A DNA stretch of 64,000 nt from Calamus simplicifolius (taxonomy: Eukaryota; Streptophyta; Magnoliopsida; Arecales; Arecaceae): contig UESW01001683.1 in NCBI GenBank assembly GCA_900491605.1, forward strand, positions 12,374 through 76,373, read 5' to 3'. The position numbers and the translations under genes are program-made. Below are positions 1 through 11,078 of this stretch, piece by piece (within the stretch, counting starts at the first letter, position 1; the number at the start of each line of letters is the position of its first letter). The notes under the pieces were generated by a model. That model had not been told where the DNA came from, searched no databases, and was given only the letters and a program-made list of their open reading frames with translations.

Positions 1-308
1 GGTCACAACATCCTAACCCCGAGACCTTCCGTCGGTCTCGGGGTGCATTCACAGCATCCTACCCCGAGACCCTCCGTCGTCACGGAGTGCGGTCTCAACA
101 TCCTATCCCGAGACCCTCCATCAGTCTTGAAGTGCATTCACAGCATCCTACCCCGAGACCCCCCGTCGGTCTCGGGGTGCGGTCCACAGCATCCTACCCC
201 GAGACCCCCCGTCGGTCTCGGGGTGCATTCATAGCATCCTACCCCGAGACCCCCGTCGGTCTCGGGGTGCAGTCACAACATCCTACCCCGAGACCCCTTT
301 CAGGCTCG
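1..308 (+). repeat. 45-bp tandem array A (hairpin units) in LTR-0
   Basis: About seven copies of a 45-bp unit. Each holds an inverted repeat with arms ACCCCGAGACC and GGTCTCGGGGT around a 7-base loop, so each copy can fold into a hairpin. Units alternate between a cattcacagc and a cggtctcaac or cggtcacaac lead-in. Open frames across it are repeat artefacts, not genes. Confidence 0.95.
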
Positions 309-638
309 GACATTGAACAGTGCCGGTGAACAGTACCATGCAAGTATTCATCCACAGCTTTCTCTGGAGCTCATTCAAGGGCATGAATAGTGCCATGCGA
401 GCACTCTGTGATCAAATGCTCTACGAGGGATAGATAACCAAAAGGGGGGACATCCTGGCAAGCGCCGTAACGATCGGCCATGCCCTGCAGCCACCAACTC
501 TGACAGACGCGGCCCGCAGCGTGACACGGTACATGGAGGTAAGCTCCACCGTACTGCCATAAATGCTCTGACAAGAGATCACGTCCCAAGCTGACGGATT
601 CCAGGCATCGATAAAAAGGGTAAGAGGGACCTCGACCA
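1..638 (+). mobile_element. LTR-0, truncated LTR of a non-autonomous Tat-type Ty3/gypsy element
   Basis: The segment has a tandem array (1-308) followed by a unique block (309-638) nearly identical to 3385-3724 and 8694-9037, which are parts of two more complete LTRs. The LTR start lies left of the window. The block stops just after ggacctcgaccag, where the other copies continue with gtaacacgctcatgac, and runs straight into the internal array at 639. The LTR 3' end, primer-binding site and gag leader are therefore missing by deletion. Assignment to the Tat group is inferred from the related LTRs and from the gag remnant at 4032. Confidence 0.8.
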
Positions 639-1757
639 GCCGTTGGCACCAAAGCCCTGGGCCAGCCAGGCATGAAGCCCAATGTACCACTGGCAGAGTG
701 GTGTACCACCGGCTCTCAGCAACAAAAGCCCCGACCCCGGTCGGCACCAAAGCCCTGGGCCAGCAGGCATGAAGCCAGTGTACCACTGGGCAGAGCGGTG
801 TACCATCGCTCTCAGCAACAAAGCCCGACTCCGGTCGGCACCAAAGCCCTGGCCTGCCAGGCATGAAGCCCGACACCCGTCGGCACATGAAGCCCTGCAC
901 CTGCCAGGCATGAAGCCCTGCGCCAGCCAGGCATGAAGCCCGACTCCGGTCGGCACATAAAGCCCTGCGCCAGCCATGCATGAAGCCCGATACCCGTCGC
1001 CACCTGAAGCCCTGCACCAGCCAGGCATGAAGCCCTGCACCAGCCAGGTATGAAGCCCGACACCCTCGGGCACCTGAAGCCCGACACCCGTCGGCACATG
1101 AAGCCCTGCACCAGCCAGGCATGAAGCCCGACACCCCGTCGGCACCTGAAGCCTTGCACCAGCCAGGCATGAAGCCCTGCCCCAGCCAAGCATGAAACCC
1201 GACTCAGTCGGCACCAAAGCCCTAGGCTAGCCAGGCATGAAGCCTGACACCCGTCGGCACCTAAAGCCCGACTCCGGTCGGCACATGAAGCCCTGCACCA
1301 GCCAGGCATGAAGTCCGACACCCGTCGGCACCTGAAGCCCTGCACCATCCAGCATGAAGCCCGACACCCGTCGGCACCCCCGACCCGACACCGTCGGCAC
1401 CTGAAGCCTTGCACCAGCCTGGCATGAAGCCCTGCACCAGCCAGGCATGAAGCCCGACACCCTCGGTACATGAAGCCCGACACCCGTCGGCACATGAAGC
1501 CCTGCACCAGCCAGGCATGAAGCCCGCACCTATTGGCACCTGAAGCCCTGCACCAGCCAGGCATGAGGCCCTGCACCAGCCAGGCATGAAGCCCGACACC
1601 CGTCGGCACCTGAAGCCTGCACCAGTCAGGCATGAAGCCCTGCACCAGCCAGGCATGAAGCCCCTGCACCAGCCAGGCATGAAGCCCTATACCAGCCCAG
1701 GCATGAAGCCCGACACCCGTCGGCACCTGAAGCCCTGCACCAGCCAGGCATGAAGCC
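639..1757 (+). repeat. Tandem array B (internal region, first copy)
   Basis: It begins with about two 95-bp-type units containing gtgtaccactgg and ggtgtaccaccgg palindromes. From about 830 it continues as two short modules, a 24-base module with CCGACACCCGTCGG (5-bp arms) and a 23-base module with gccctgcaccagccaggc, combined in irregular order. It corresponds to the 3' untranslated internal region of the same element at 5083-7386 and leads to the same polypurine tract. Confidence 0.93.
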
Positions 1758-1847
1758 CTGCATCAGGCGAGAATTAGCCACTTGGGAGGTAACGCCCTTT
1801 CGCCTTGCTGGGGTAGGTCCGCTTCGTCTCAGGAGCGAGGGGGCATC
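1758..1847 (+). other. Pre-LTR block and polypurine tract upstream of LTR-1
   Basis: A unique block matching 7387-7475, ending in the purine-rich ggagcgagggggcatc directly before TGATGTGG. The same arrangement precedes the LTRs at 7476, 32794 and 49167, so this is the likely plus-strand priming site. Confidence 0.7.
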
Positions 1848-1899
1848 TGATGTGGTTGATCCAATGCCGTTAGAGAACCATGAAAGAAGCTGACAGAGC

Positions 1900-2550
1900 C
1901 CCGCTTCGACCTCCAAGTCCCATCTCGACCTCCGCATCGACAGCGGCCCATTCCCATCTCGGCGTCGGTCTCAGCGTCGGCTCCGGCCCACCTTGACCTC
2001 CGGGTCGGTCGCGGCCCATTTCCATCTCGGCGTCGGTCTCGGCGTCGGCTCCGGCCCACCTTGACCTCTGGGTCGGTCGCGGCCCATTTTCATCTCGGCG
2101 TCGGCTCCGGCCCACCTCGACCTTCGTGTCGGTAAGCGGCCCTTCCCATCTCGGCGTCGGCTTCGGCCCACCTCGACCTCCGGGTCGGTCGCGGCCCATT
2201 CCTTCTCGGCGTCGGTCTCGGCATCGGCTCTGGGCCACCCTCGACCTCCATGTCGGTAGCGGCCCTTCCATCTCGGCGTCGGCTCCGGCCCACCTCGACC
2301 TCCGGGTCGGTCGGCCCATTCTATCTCGGCGTCGGGTCTCAGCATCGGCTCTGGCCCACCTCGACCTCCGTGTCGGTCGTGGCGGCATCGGCAGCGTCGG
2401 CTCCGGTCCACCTCGACCTCCGTGTCGGTCGTGCGGCCCATTTCCATCTCGACGTCGGTCTCGGCGTCGGCTCAGCCCACCTCGACCTCCGGTCGCATCA
2501 ACATCCTATCTCGGACCGACATGGCTCCGGCCCACCTCGACCTCCGTGGT
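1900..2550 (+). repeat. Tandem array C in LTR-1
   Basis: Units of about 56-68 bp built from ctcggcgtcggctccggccc and a cacctcgacctccgggtcgg module. GACC...GGTC and CGAC...GTCG pairs give each unit hairpin potential. The same array occupies 7530-7950. Long open frames on both strands are composition artefacts. Confidence 0.9.
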
Positions 2551-2567
2551 CCATCAACGATCCTTTC

Positions 2568-3388
2568 ATCCCCCGAGACCCCCCGTCGGTCTCGGGGTGC
2601 ATTCACAGCATCCTACCCGAGACCCTCCGTCGGTCTCGGGGTGCGGTCTCAACATCCTACCCCGGACCCGTCGGTTTCGGGGTGCATTCACAGCATCCTA
2701 CCCCGAGACCCCCCGTCGATCTCGGGGTGCATTCACAGCATCCTACCCCGAGACCCTCCGTCGGTCTCGGGGTGCGGTCTCACATCCTACCCCGAGACCC
2801 CCGTCGGTCTCGGGGTGCATTCACAGCATCCTCCTACCCCGAGACCTCCCGTCGGTCTCGGGGTGCGGTCTCAACATCCTACCCGAGACCCTCCGTCGGT
2901 CTCGAGGTGCATTCACAGCATCCTACCCCGAGACCCCCTGTCGGTCTCGAGATGCGGTCACAACATCCTGCCCCGAGACCCCCGTCGGTCTCAGGGTGCG
3001 ATCACAACATCCTACCCCGAGACCCCTCGTCGGTCTCGGGGTGCATTCACAGCATCCTACCCCGAGACCCCCCGTCGGTCTCGGGGTGCGGTCACAGCAT
3101 CCTACCCCGAGACCCCTCGTCGGTCTCGGGGTGCATTCACAGCATCCTACCCCGAGACCTCCGTCGGTCTCGGGGTGCGGTCTTAACATCCTACCCCGAG
3201 ACCCCCCGTCGGTCTCGGGGTGCATTCACAGCATCCTACCCGAGACCCCCCGTCGGTCTCGGGGTGCGGTCACAACATCCTACCCCGAGACCCCCTGTCG
3301 GTCTCGGGGTGCGGTCACAGCATCCTACCCCGAGACCCCCGTCGGTCTCGAGGTGCGGTCACAACATCCTACCCCGAGACCCCTTTCA
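2568..3388 (+). repeat. 45-bp tandem array A in LTR-1
   Basis: About 18 copies of the 45-bp ACCCCGAGACC...GGTCTCGGGGT hairpin unit, equivalent to 1-308 and 7955-8695. Copies differ by point changes and 1-3 bp indels in the loop, as expected of an LTR-embedded minisatellite. Confidence 0.95.
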
Positions 3389-3954
3389 GGCTCGAGCATT
3401 GAACAGTGCCTGTGAACAGTACCATGCAAGTATTCACCCACAGCTTTCTCTGGAGCTCATTCAAGGGCATGAACAGTGCCATGCGAGCACTCTGTGATCA
3501 AATGCTCTACGAGGGATAGACAACCAAAAAGGGGGACACGCCTGGCAAGCGCCATAACGATCGGCCATGCCCTGCAGCCACCAACTCTGACAGGACGCGG
3601 CCCGTAGCGCGACACGACACATGGAGGTAAGCTCCACCGTACCGCCATCAATAATGCTCTGATAAGAGATCACGTCCCAAGCCGACGGATTCCAGGCATC
3701 GATAAAAAGGGTAAGAGGGACCTGTAACACGCTCATGACACCCCTAAACGCTCACAGAGAAGGCTCTTCTCTGGGCCTCTCTCTCTTTTCTCTTTCGAGC
3801 TTCCTCAAGCTCACGGTTGATGCCCAGACCACTGACTTGAGCGTCGGAGGGTCCCCGCCGGAATCTTCGGCCCCCGGGACTTGCTTGCAGGCGCGAGGAG
3901 CTCGCTGGAGGAGGCGACCGCACGCTCGAGGTCGGTGATTTGACGTCATCAGAT

Positions 3955-3974
3955 TGGCGCGCCAAGAAGGGGGG
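3955..3974 (+). other. Primer-binding site after LTR-1
   Basis: TGGCGCGCCAAGAAGGGGGG follows the LTR end after a GAT spacer. The same site follows LTRs at 25544, 42225 and 57297. I do not assign the tRNA because I cannot match it confidently to a plant tRNA 3' end. Confidence 0.7.
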
Positions 3975-4031
3975 ATAAGAGAGATTTCGAATCGGCAATC
4001 GATAACTCCTCTTTCCCCGAGCTCTTAAACA

Positions 4032-4720
4032 ATGGTGATGGCCCGTGCGCAAGAGGTCTCCACCAGCTATGCTAGGGGGCAGCGTCAAGCCTTTGGTGGT
4101 GATGCACGTCCGGAAGGTCCTTACCAATCACGCCGGGGGGCATCCATGTCACACTGAGCAACAAGGGATCATTCTCTCTGCTCCTCACTCACCACCAACC
4201 CCAGCTGGCTATCTTCAGTCAGCAAGTTCAAGCCTTCAATGCAGCAGTTCATGAGCTGCAGAAGCAAGGCTTTCAAGAAACTGCAGTCTCCTACCCCCCA
4301 CTCAAGCTGCCACTCCTCTCATCACTTATCTTCTGAGCCATCTGGGAAAGATCTTAAACCTAAGGTGAAGAAGCGTCTGGACAAACAACACCAACGGCTG
4401 GGAGAGCTCACTCAAAGGCTCAACAATCAACCAGAAGCGGACTGCAGCATGGGTCGAAGAATAATTTCCAAAGGGATGAATTTGAGACATTATTCGTCAC
4501 CTCAAGAATTTATGGACATGTCAATTTCTGGTGGTAGTAAGCCGAGAGCCAAACCGAGCCTAGGACCTTTTATGGATTTCGTTCTAGCTGCTCTCAAGCT
4601 TCTGCACCGAGGGCAATCAATCTTTTCAAAGAAAGAGCTAGGCAAAGGGGCCTCACAGCAACATCTTCTCCTAATCGTCCACCCTCAGTGGACTCTCCCG
4701 GCCTCTCGTCTTCAATGACC
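4032..4720 (+). pseudogene. Gag N-terminal remnant, Tat lineage (non-autonomous element)
   Basis: Gag is the structural capsid-type protein of the element. The reading starts at ATG 4032 with MVMARAQEVSTS, closely matching Gag starts at 25629 (MVMTRAQEVSTS) and 42293. A stop near 4157 and a frame change follow. From about 4375 the stretch RLDKQHQRLGELTQRLNNQPEAD matches the pre-capsid segment of the Gags at 26130 and 42860. After about 4490 the capsid domain is absent; the sequence resembles the untranslated block at 57700-57930 instead. No zinc knuckle, protease or polymerase follows, so the element is non-autonomous. Identity with Tat Gag is seen in sequence; dependence on a partner element is inference. 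Confidence 0.72.
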
Positions 4721-5082
4721 ACCAACTATCGGGGCTTTCCTCAACAGACTCCAGCTTTGTTTCGGTTTCTAGCTTTCCGGCCAGACATCTCGTCCTGGCC
4801 TCCAATGCGAGAAAAGGCCCAAGTAAGGACAACGACACTTCCAATCCGACTAACATGACTCCCCGGGGGGCAAACCACTAGCGGGCGGAAGTGCTCAAAT
4901 CCACAAAAGGAAAACATGGGTGCTACAAGAGCTAAGTATATCGCACTTAAGACAGTTCTTTCATTAATACTTAAAATGTCATGTAGGAAAGATCTACCTT
5001 GCATCAACATCCAAGGCCAACCTCGCTTTGGCGTACAAAAAGCCCGGGTCCAGCAGGGAAGACCTCGATCGACCCCAAGCGC
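4721..5082 (+). other. Internal non-coding block of the non-autonomous element
   Basis: No gene. The part around 4930-5000 (agagctaagtatatcgcac ... ctttcattaatacttaa) resembles 48665-48730 and 58070-58130, which lie at the equivalent post-coding position in two related elements. Confidence 0.5.
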
Positions 5083-6400
5083 CGGCACTCAAAGCCGACT
5101 CCGGTCGGCACCCAAAGCCCTGGGCCAGCCAGGCATAAAGCCCGACCCCGGTCGACACCAAAGCCCTGGGCCAGCCAGGATTGAAGCCCAGTGTACCACT
5201 GGCAGAGCGGTGTATCATCGGCTCTCAGCAACAAAAGCCCGGACTTCGTCGGCACTCAAAGCCCTGCACCAGCCAGGCATAAGCCCAGTGTACCACTGGC
5301 AGAGCGGTGTACCACCGGCTCTCAGCAACAAAAGCCCACTTCGTCGGCACTCAAAGCCCTGCACCAGCCAGGCATAAGCCCAGTGTACCACTGGCAGAGC
5401 GGTGTACCACCGGCTCTCAGCAACAAAAGCCCACTTCGTCGGCACTCAAAGCCCTGCACCAGCCAGGCATAAGCCCAGTGTACCACTGGCAGAGCGGTGT
5501 ACCACCGGCTCTCAGCAACAAAAGCCCGGACCCCGTCGGCACCAAAGCCCTGCACCAGCCAGGCATAAGCCCAGTGTACCACTGGCAGAGCGGTGTACCA
5601 CCGGCTCTCAGCAACAAAAGCCCGGACCCCGTCGGCACTCAAAGCCCTGCACCAGCCAGGCATAAGCCCAGTGTACCACTGGCAGAGCGGTGTACCACCG
5701 GCTCTCAGCAACAAAAGCCCGGCACTTCGTCGGCACTCAAAGCCCTGCACCAGCCAGGCATAAGCCCAGTGTACCACTGGCAGAGCGGTGTACCACCGGC
5801 TCTCAGCAACAAAAGCCCGGACTTCGTCGGCACTCAAAGCCCTGCACCAGCCAGGCATAAGCCCAGTGTACCACTGGCAGAGCGGTGTACCACCGGCTCT
5901 CAGCAACAAAAGCCCGGACTTCGTCGGCACTCAAAGCCCTGCACCAGCCAGGCATAAGCCCAGTGTACCACTGGCAGAGCGGTGTACCACCGGCTCTCAG
6001 CAACAAAAGCCCGGCACTTCGTCGGCACTCAAAGCCCTGCACCAGCCAGGCATAAGCCCAGTGTACCACTGGCAGAGCGGTGTACCACCGGCTCTCAGCA
6101 ACAAAAGCCCGGACCCCGTCGGCACTCAAAGCCCTGCACCAGCCAGGCATAAGCCCAGTGTACCACTGGCAGAGCGGTGTACCACCGGCTCTCAGCAACA
6201 AAAGCCCGGACTTCGTCGGCACTCAAAGCCCTGCACCAGCCAGGCATAAGCCCAGTGTATACCACTGGCAGAGCGGTGTACCACCGGCTCTCAGCAACAA
6301 AAGCCCGGACTTCGTCGGCACTCAAAGCCCTGCACCAGCCAGGCATAAGCCCAGTGTACCACTGGCAGAGCGGTGTACCACCGGCTCTCAGCAATAAAAG
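5083..6400 (+). repeat. 95-98-bp tandem array B2
   Basis: About 12 highly similar copies of a 95-98-bp unit (starts at 5281, 5376, 5471, 5567, 5664, 5762, 5859 and so on). Each carries several short palindromes: CCAGTGTACCACTGG, CGGTGTACCACCG and CCGGACTTCGTCGG, plus ccctgcaccagccagg. The copies are more uniform than the neighbouring B1 array, suggesting recent amplification or gene conversion. The repeated open frames on both strands are artefacts. Confidence 0.95.
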
Positions 6401-7386
6401 TCCGACTCCGATCGGCACCAAAGCCCTGGGCCAGCCAGGCATGAAGCCCGACACCTGTCGGCATATGAAGCCCTGCACCAGCCAGGCATGAAGCCCTGCG
6501 CCAGCCAGGCATGAAGCCCGACTCCGGTCGGCACATGAAGCCCTGCGCCAGCCATGCATGAAGCCCGACACCCGTCGGCACCTGAAGCCCTGCACCAGCC
6601 AGGCATGAAGCTCTGCACCAGCCAGGCATGAAGCCCGACACCCATCGACACCTGAAGCTCGACACCCGTCGGCACATGAAGCCCTGCACCAGCCAGGCAT
6701 GAAGCCCGACACCCATCGGCACTTGAAGCCCTGCACCAGCAGGCATGAAGCCCTGCCCTAGCCAGGCATGAAGCCCGACTCCGGTCGGCACCAAAGCCCT
6801 GGGCCAGCCAGGCATGAAGCCCTGCACCAGCCAGGCATGAAGCCCGACACCCATCGGCACATGAAGCCCAACTCCGATCGGCACATGAAGCCCTGCACCA
6901 GCCAGGCATGAAGCTCGACACCCGTCGGCACCTGAAGCCCTGCACCAGCCAGGCATGAAGCCCGACACCCGTCGGCACCCGAAGCCCGACACCCGTCGGC
7001 ACCCGAAGCCTGACACCCATCGGCACCTGAAGCCCTACACCAGCCAGGCATGAAGCCCGACACCCGTCGGCACCTAAAGCCCGACACCCGTCGGCACATG
7101 AAGCCCTGCACGAGCCAGGCATGAAGCCCGACACCCGTCGGCACCTGAAGCCCTGCACCAGCCAGGCATGAAGCCCTGCACCAGCCAGGCATGAAGCCCG
7201 ATACCCGTCGGCACCTGAAGCCCTGCACCAGCCAGGCATGAAGCCCTGCACCAGCCAGGCATGAAGCCCGACACCCGTCGGCACCTGAAGCCCTGCACCA
7301 GCCAGGTATAAAGCCCTGCACCAGCCAGGCATGAAGCCCTGCATCCGTCGACACCTGAAGCCCTGCACCAGCCAGGCATGAAGCCC
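6401..7386 (+). repeat. 47-bp modular tandem array B1
   Basis: Two modules, gcccgacacccgtcggcac plus tgaa, and gccctgcaccagccaggc plus atgaa, recur in variable order. The first forms a CCGAC-ACCC-GTCGG hairpin. This is the same array as 830-1757 and ends at the same unique block before the polypurine tract. Confidence 0.93.
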
Positions 7387-7475
7387 TACATCAGGCGAGG
7401 ATCAGCCACTTGGGAGGTAACGCCCCTTTCACCTTGCTGGGGTAGGCCCGCTTCGTCTCAGGGCGAGGGGGCATC
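7387..7475 (+). other. Pre-LTR block and polypurine tract upstream of LTR-2
   Basis: Equivalent to 1758-1847. The purine-rich gggcgagggggcatc lies directly before the LTR-2 start. Confidence 0.7.
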
Positions 7476-7529
7476 TAATGTGGCTGATCCAACGCCGTTA
7501 GAGAATCGTGAAGGAAGCTGACAGAGCCC

Positions 7530-7950
7530 CGTTTCGACCTCCAAGGCCCATCTCGACCTCCGCGTCGGCAGCGGCCCATTCCCATCTCGGTGTCGGTGTC
7601 GGCGTCGGCTCCGGCCCACCTCGACCTTCGGGTCGATCGCGGCCCATTTTCATCTCGGCGTCGGCTCCGGCCCACATCGACCTCCGTGTCGGTAGCGGCC
7701 CATTCCCATCTCGGCGTCGGTCTCGGCATCGGCTCCGGCCGACCTCAACCTTCAGGTCGGTCGCGGCCCATTCCATCTCGGTGTCGGTCTCGGCGTCGGC
7801 TCCAGCCCACCTCGACCTCCATGTCGGTCGCGGCCCATTCTATCTCGGCGTCGATCTCGGTGTCGGCTCCGGCCCACCTCGACCTCCGTGTCGTCGCGGC
7901 CCATTTTCATCTCGGCGTCGGCTCCGGCCCACCTCGACCTCCTGGTCCAT
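7530..7950 (+). repeat. Tandem array C in LTR-2
   Basis: Shorter version of 1900-2550 with the same ctcggcgtcggctccggccc and cacctcgacctcc modules. Confidence 0.9.
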
Positions 7951-7954
7951 CAAC

Positions 7955-8695
7955 ATCCTACCCCGAGACCCCTCGTCGGTCTCGGGGTGCATTCACAGCA
8001 TCCTACCCGAGACCCTTCGTCGGTCTCGAGGTGCATTCACAGCATCCTACCTCGAGACCCTTCGTCGGTCTCGGGATGCGGTCTCAACATCCTACCCGAG
8101 ACCTCCCGTCGGTTTCGAAGTGCATTCACAGCATCCTACCCCGAGATCCTCCGTCGGTCTCGGGGTGCGGTCTCAACATCCTACCCCGAGACCCCCCGTC
8201 GATCTCGGGGTGCATTCACAGTATCCTACCCCGAGACCCTTCGTCGGTCTTGGGGTGCGGTCTCAACATCCTACTCCGAGACCCCCCGTCGGTCTCGGGG
8301 TGCATTCATAACATCCTACCCCGAGACCCACCGTCGGTCTCGGAGTGCGGTCACAACATCCTACCCCGAGACCCCTCGTTGGTCTCGGGGTGCATTCCCA
8401 GCATCCTATCCCAAGGCCCCCCGTCGGTCTCGGGGTACGGTCACAACATCCTACCCCGAGACCCCCCGTCGGTCTCGGGGTGCATTCACAGCATCCTACC
8501 CCGAGACCCTCCGTCGGTCTCGGGGTGCGGTCTCAACATCCTACCCCAAGATCCCCCGTCGGTCTCGGGGTGCGATCACAGCATCCTACCCCGAGATCCC
8601 CCGTCGGTCTCGGGGTGCATTCACAGCATCCTACCCCGAGACCTCCCGTCGGTCTCGGGGTGCGGTCACAACATCCTACCCCGAGACCCCTTTCA
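7955..8695 (+). repeat. 45-bp tandem array A in LTR-2
   Basis: About 16 copies of the 45-bp unit with 11-bp hairpin arms, as in 1-308 and 2568-3388. Confidence 0.95.
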
Positions 8696-9424
8696 GGCTC
8701 GGACATTGAACAGTGCCGGTGAACAGTACCATGCAAGTATTCACTCACAGCTTTCTCTGGAGCTCATTCAAGGGCATGAACAGTGCCATGCGAGCACTCT
8801 GTGATCACATGCTCTACGAGGGATAGACAACCAAATGGGGGACACGCCTGGCAAGCGCTGTAACGATCGGTCATGCCCTGCAGCCACCAACTCTGACAGG
8901 ACGCGGCCCGCAGCGCGACACGGCACATGGAGGTAAGCTCCACCGTACCGCCATCAATAAATGCTCTGATAAGAGATCACGTCCCAAGCTGATGGATTCC
9001 ATGCATCGATAAAAGGGTAAGAGGGACCTCGACCAGGTAACACGCTCATGACACCCCTAAACGCTCACAGAGAAGGCTCTTCTCTGGGCTTCTCTCTCTT
9101 TTTCTCTTTCAAGCTTCCTCAAGCTCACGGCTGATGTCCAGACCACTGACTTGAGCGTCGAAGGGTTCCCGCCGGAATCTCCGGCCCCCGGGACTTGCTT
9201 GCAGGCGCGAGGAGCTCGCTGGAGGAGACGACCGCACGCTCGAGGCCGGTGATTTGGCGTCATCAATTACAGATATTGAAATATAAGGCAATGAGAAAAC
9301 AAGTTTTACTATGGCTAGTTAGGCGCCTTTCTGAAAGAACGAAATTTAACATGAAGGTTTTTGATTACTTATAGGCTGTTGCATACTTTTTTTAACTTGT
9401 ATCTAATTCTATTACATGTTTCAG

Positions 9425-11078
9425 TTGGTCGGCTGCCGTGTTATTCCATGGGCTAAAGCTAACCTTAATTACACTGCGCAAGCGCTCATCATATCAACAG
9501 GTAAGCAGCCAAGGGGATGGTTATGTTTTGCTGTCATTATATGATTTGTCTAAAACTGGACCTGCAATACCTTCAGTGTAATATGAGTTAAAAGCATAAA
9601 TGATTTGGAAAGCTGAAAGAGTGCAAATTTCACCATTTTTGTTGTTATGTTGTTGGCTAGTTGTCATCCATTATTTCTTAAGTTGAATAAAACATAATGA
9701 ATGTGTTTATATTTGCATTTGCAACATACTTGAAGTCATTTTTTGTTGACTGGATATTGCTTTTGGTTATCAAAATACTTTGATGGATAATGCGGAGCAC
9801 CGTCATTGTCATCAACTTGTGTCTCCTTTCATTCCAGACATAGTAAGGAACCTGGTTTTTATCTTAATTGTGGTGCCATATGTGTGACAGCTAAGGTTTA
9901 TGATGTTTCATTTAATGCCAACAAAATCTGCACAATTGCTATATCAAATGGCCAAAGAAAGATGCAAGGCGAAGTAGAACCTGATTACCAAACCAAGAAC
10001 CAAGCCTAGGAGGAGGTCCCCTTAATCAGTGAAGCTTCAGAAGCCTTGGAACACCAAGTAGAGCCCCATAAATATGTGAACCCCTTTGGGCTATTAAAGG
10101 TGGCCCTTTTATATTGCTTTTTCCGGTAACTCCTGCAATTATTTAATTGACCAAGATATGTTTATCTGGCAAATATTCAAAGTTATTCTTGTATATGGAA
10201 AAATATGTATGGCTCAACTGCCCAACCCAAATAATGGCTGCCTGCAGAACTTACTCCAGCTTACATAGGGTCTCAACACCAGGCAGCCCTACAATTCCCA
10301 TTAAAAGAACCTCGAATTATTTGTCACCCAAACTGAACCACCAGTAGGTTTGCAACACTGGCTTGATGAATGATTTATCTATACATGATAGCGTGTTTAC
10401 TGTTCAGCAATTTACCCTTCTATTGTATCTGTTCACCACCGGCCTTTATCAAACACCTTGTCATTCGCATTGTAAGCTTAAGTAAGCAAAGTGCATTTTC
10501 TATAATAAAGTTTAAAATGTTTAGCATGTTAAAATAACTCAGGATTTGAAATAATATTTGCATGCACACAACCTGTTTAACTTTAATTAATGGCTGATAT
10601 AGTTGGATTTCATTTTGAGTTCATGAATTTTTATTTTCACTGGCAAGGATTAACTTTTCAGCTGGAGCTGAATCATCTGTGAGTTTGCACATAAATGTGT
10701 CTCTCTATTCACTGAGTTATGTTCTGTCAATCATGCTATAATATCAACCTAAGAAATGTTTCCATGTTACTAATGGTTGGCTAAGTGTGCTGAATGCTGT
10801 ACTTTGCTTAAGTCTTGCCTTTAGCACCTTAAATCATCCCTGTTTTAGGTTTTTCTAAGCTTTCATGCTTTCTTATTGTTGATGTTAAAGTTAAGCTTCC
10901 GTTCTATTTGCACGGCTATTCAGTCCTATGATTTAATCCCAGAGCAGAATGTTATGCAACTTAATTATGTTATTCTTGTTACGTAGCTTCCATTGCTGGC
11001 TTCTTCATTGCTGCTGATCAGACTATTCTGGAGAGCGCAAGGGAAAATTCTTTCCGGAAGTATGATAAAACAACTTGA
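9425..11078 (+). CDS. Early nodulin 93-like protein, 3' exons (partial gene)
   Basis: Two exons encode the C-terminal half of an ENOD93-family protein, a small plant membrane-associated protein. Exon 9425-9500 follows a pyrimidine-rich acceptor ending TTTCAG and reads LVGCRVIPWAKANLNYT then AQALIIST, ending at donor CAG|GTAAGC in phase 1. Exon 10987-11078 follows acceptor TTACGTAG and reads ASIAGFFIAADQTILES then ARENSFRKYDKTT and stops TGA at 11076-11078. The phase-1 junction gives an uninterrupted frame. The PWAKANLNYTAQALIIS and FFIAADKTIL-type blocks are the family hallmarks as I know it. Upstream exon(s) are not visible: the retrotransposon array ends 159 bp upstream. Either that array sits in an intron of a living gene whose start is outside the window, or this is a decapitated copy. 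No stop or frameshift is visible in the two exons. Confidence 0.82.
9501..10986 (+). other. Intron of the ENOD93-like gene
   Basis: AT-rich sequence bounded by GTAAGC (9501) and ...TTACGTAG (10986). I see no second gene in it; small open frames (for example 9806-10009) match nothing I recognise and lack coding character. Confidence 0.72.

Larger units (their letters stand above)
1848..3951 (+). mobile_element. LTR-1 of the non-autonomous Tat-type element
   Basis: The LTR starts TGATGTGG after the polypurine tract and ends ...CATCA three bases before the primer-binding site. It contains array C (1900-2550), array A (2568-3388) and a unique 3' part including the block 3385-3724. It is longer than LTR-2 (2104 against 1790 bp), mainly through array copy number. 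It is flanked on both sides by internal sequence, so it is shared between two element bodies. Confidence 0.85.
7476..9265 (+). mobile_element. LTR-2, 3' LTR of the non-autonomous Tat-type array
   Basis: The LTR starts TAATGTGG (TGATGTGG in LTR-1, so the terminal TG is mutated) and ends ...GGCGTCATCA at 9265. It contains array C, array A and the unique 3' block. After it the sequence changes sharply to AT-rich single-copy-looking DNA beginning ATTAC, a candidate 5-bp target-site duplication whose partner would lie left of the window. It sits 159 bp upstream of an ENOD93-like coding exon. Confidence 0.87.

Noticed and set aside
1..3388. Regular palindromic repeats resembling a CRISPR array
   Set aside because: Units are contiguous with no unique spacers, lie inside LTRs and sit in a plant genome without cas genes.
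1..8700. Many overlapping open frames of 60-430 codons on both strands
   Set aside because: They follow the tandem arrays, exist in several frames at once and encode only repeated unit translations; no domain or start context supports a gene.
9806..10347. Small open frames in the ENOD93 intron
   Set aside because: No recognisable domain, and they lie in an AT-rich intron with consistent splice borders.
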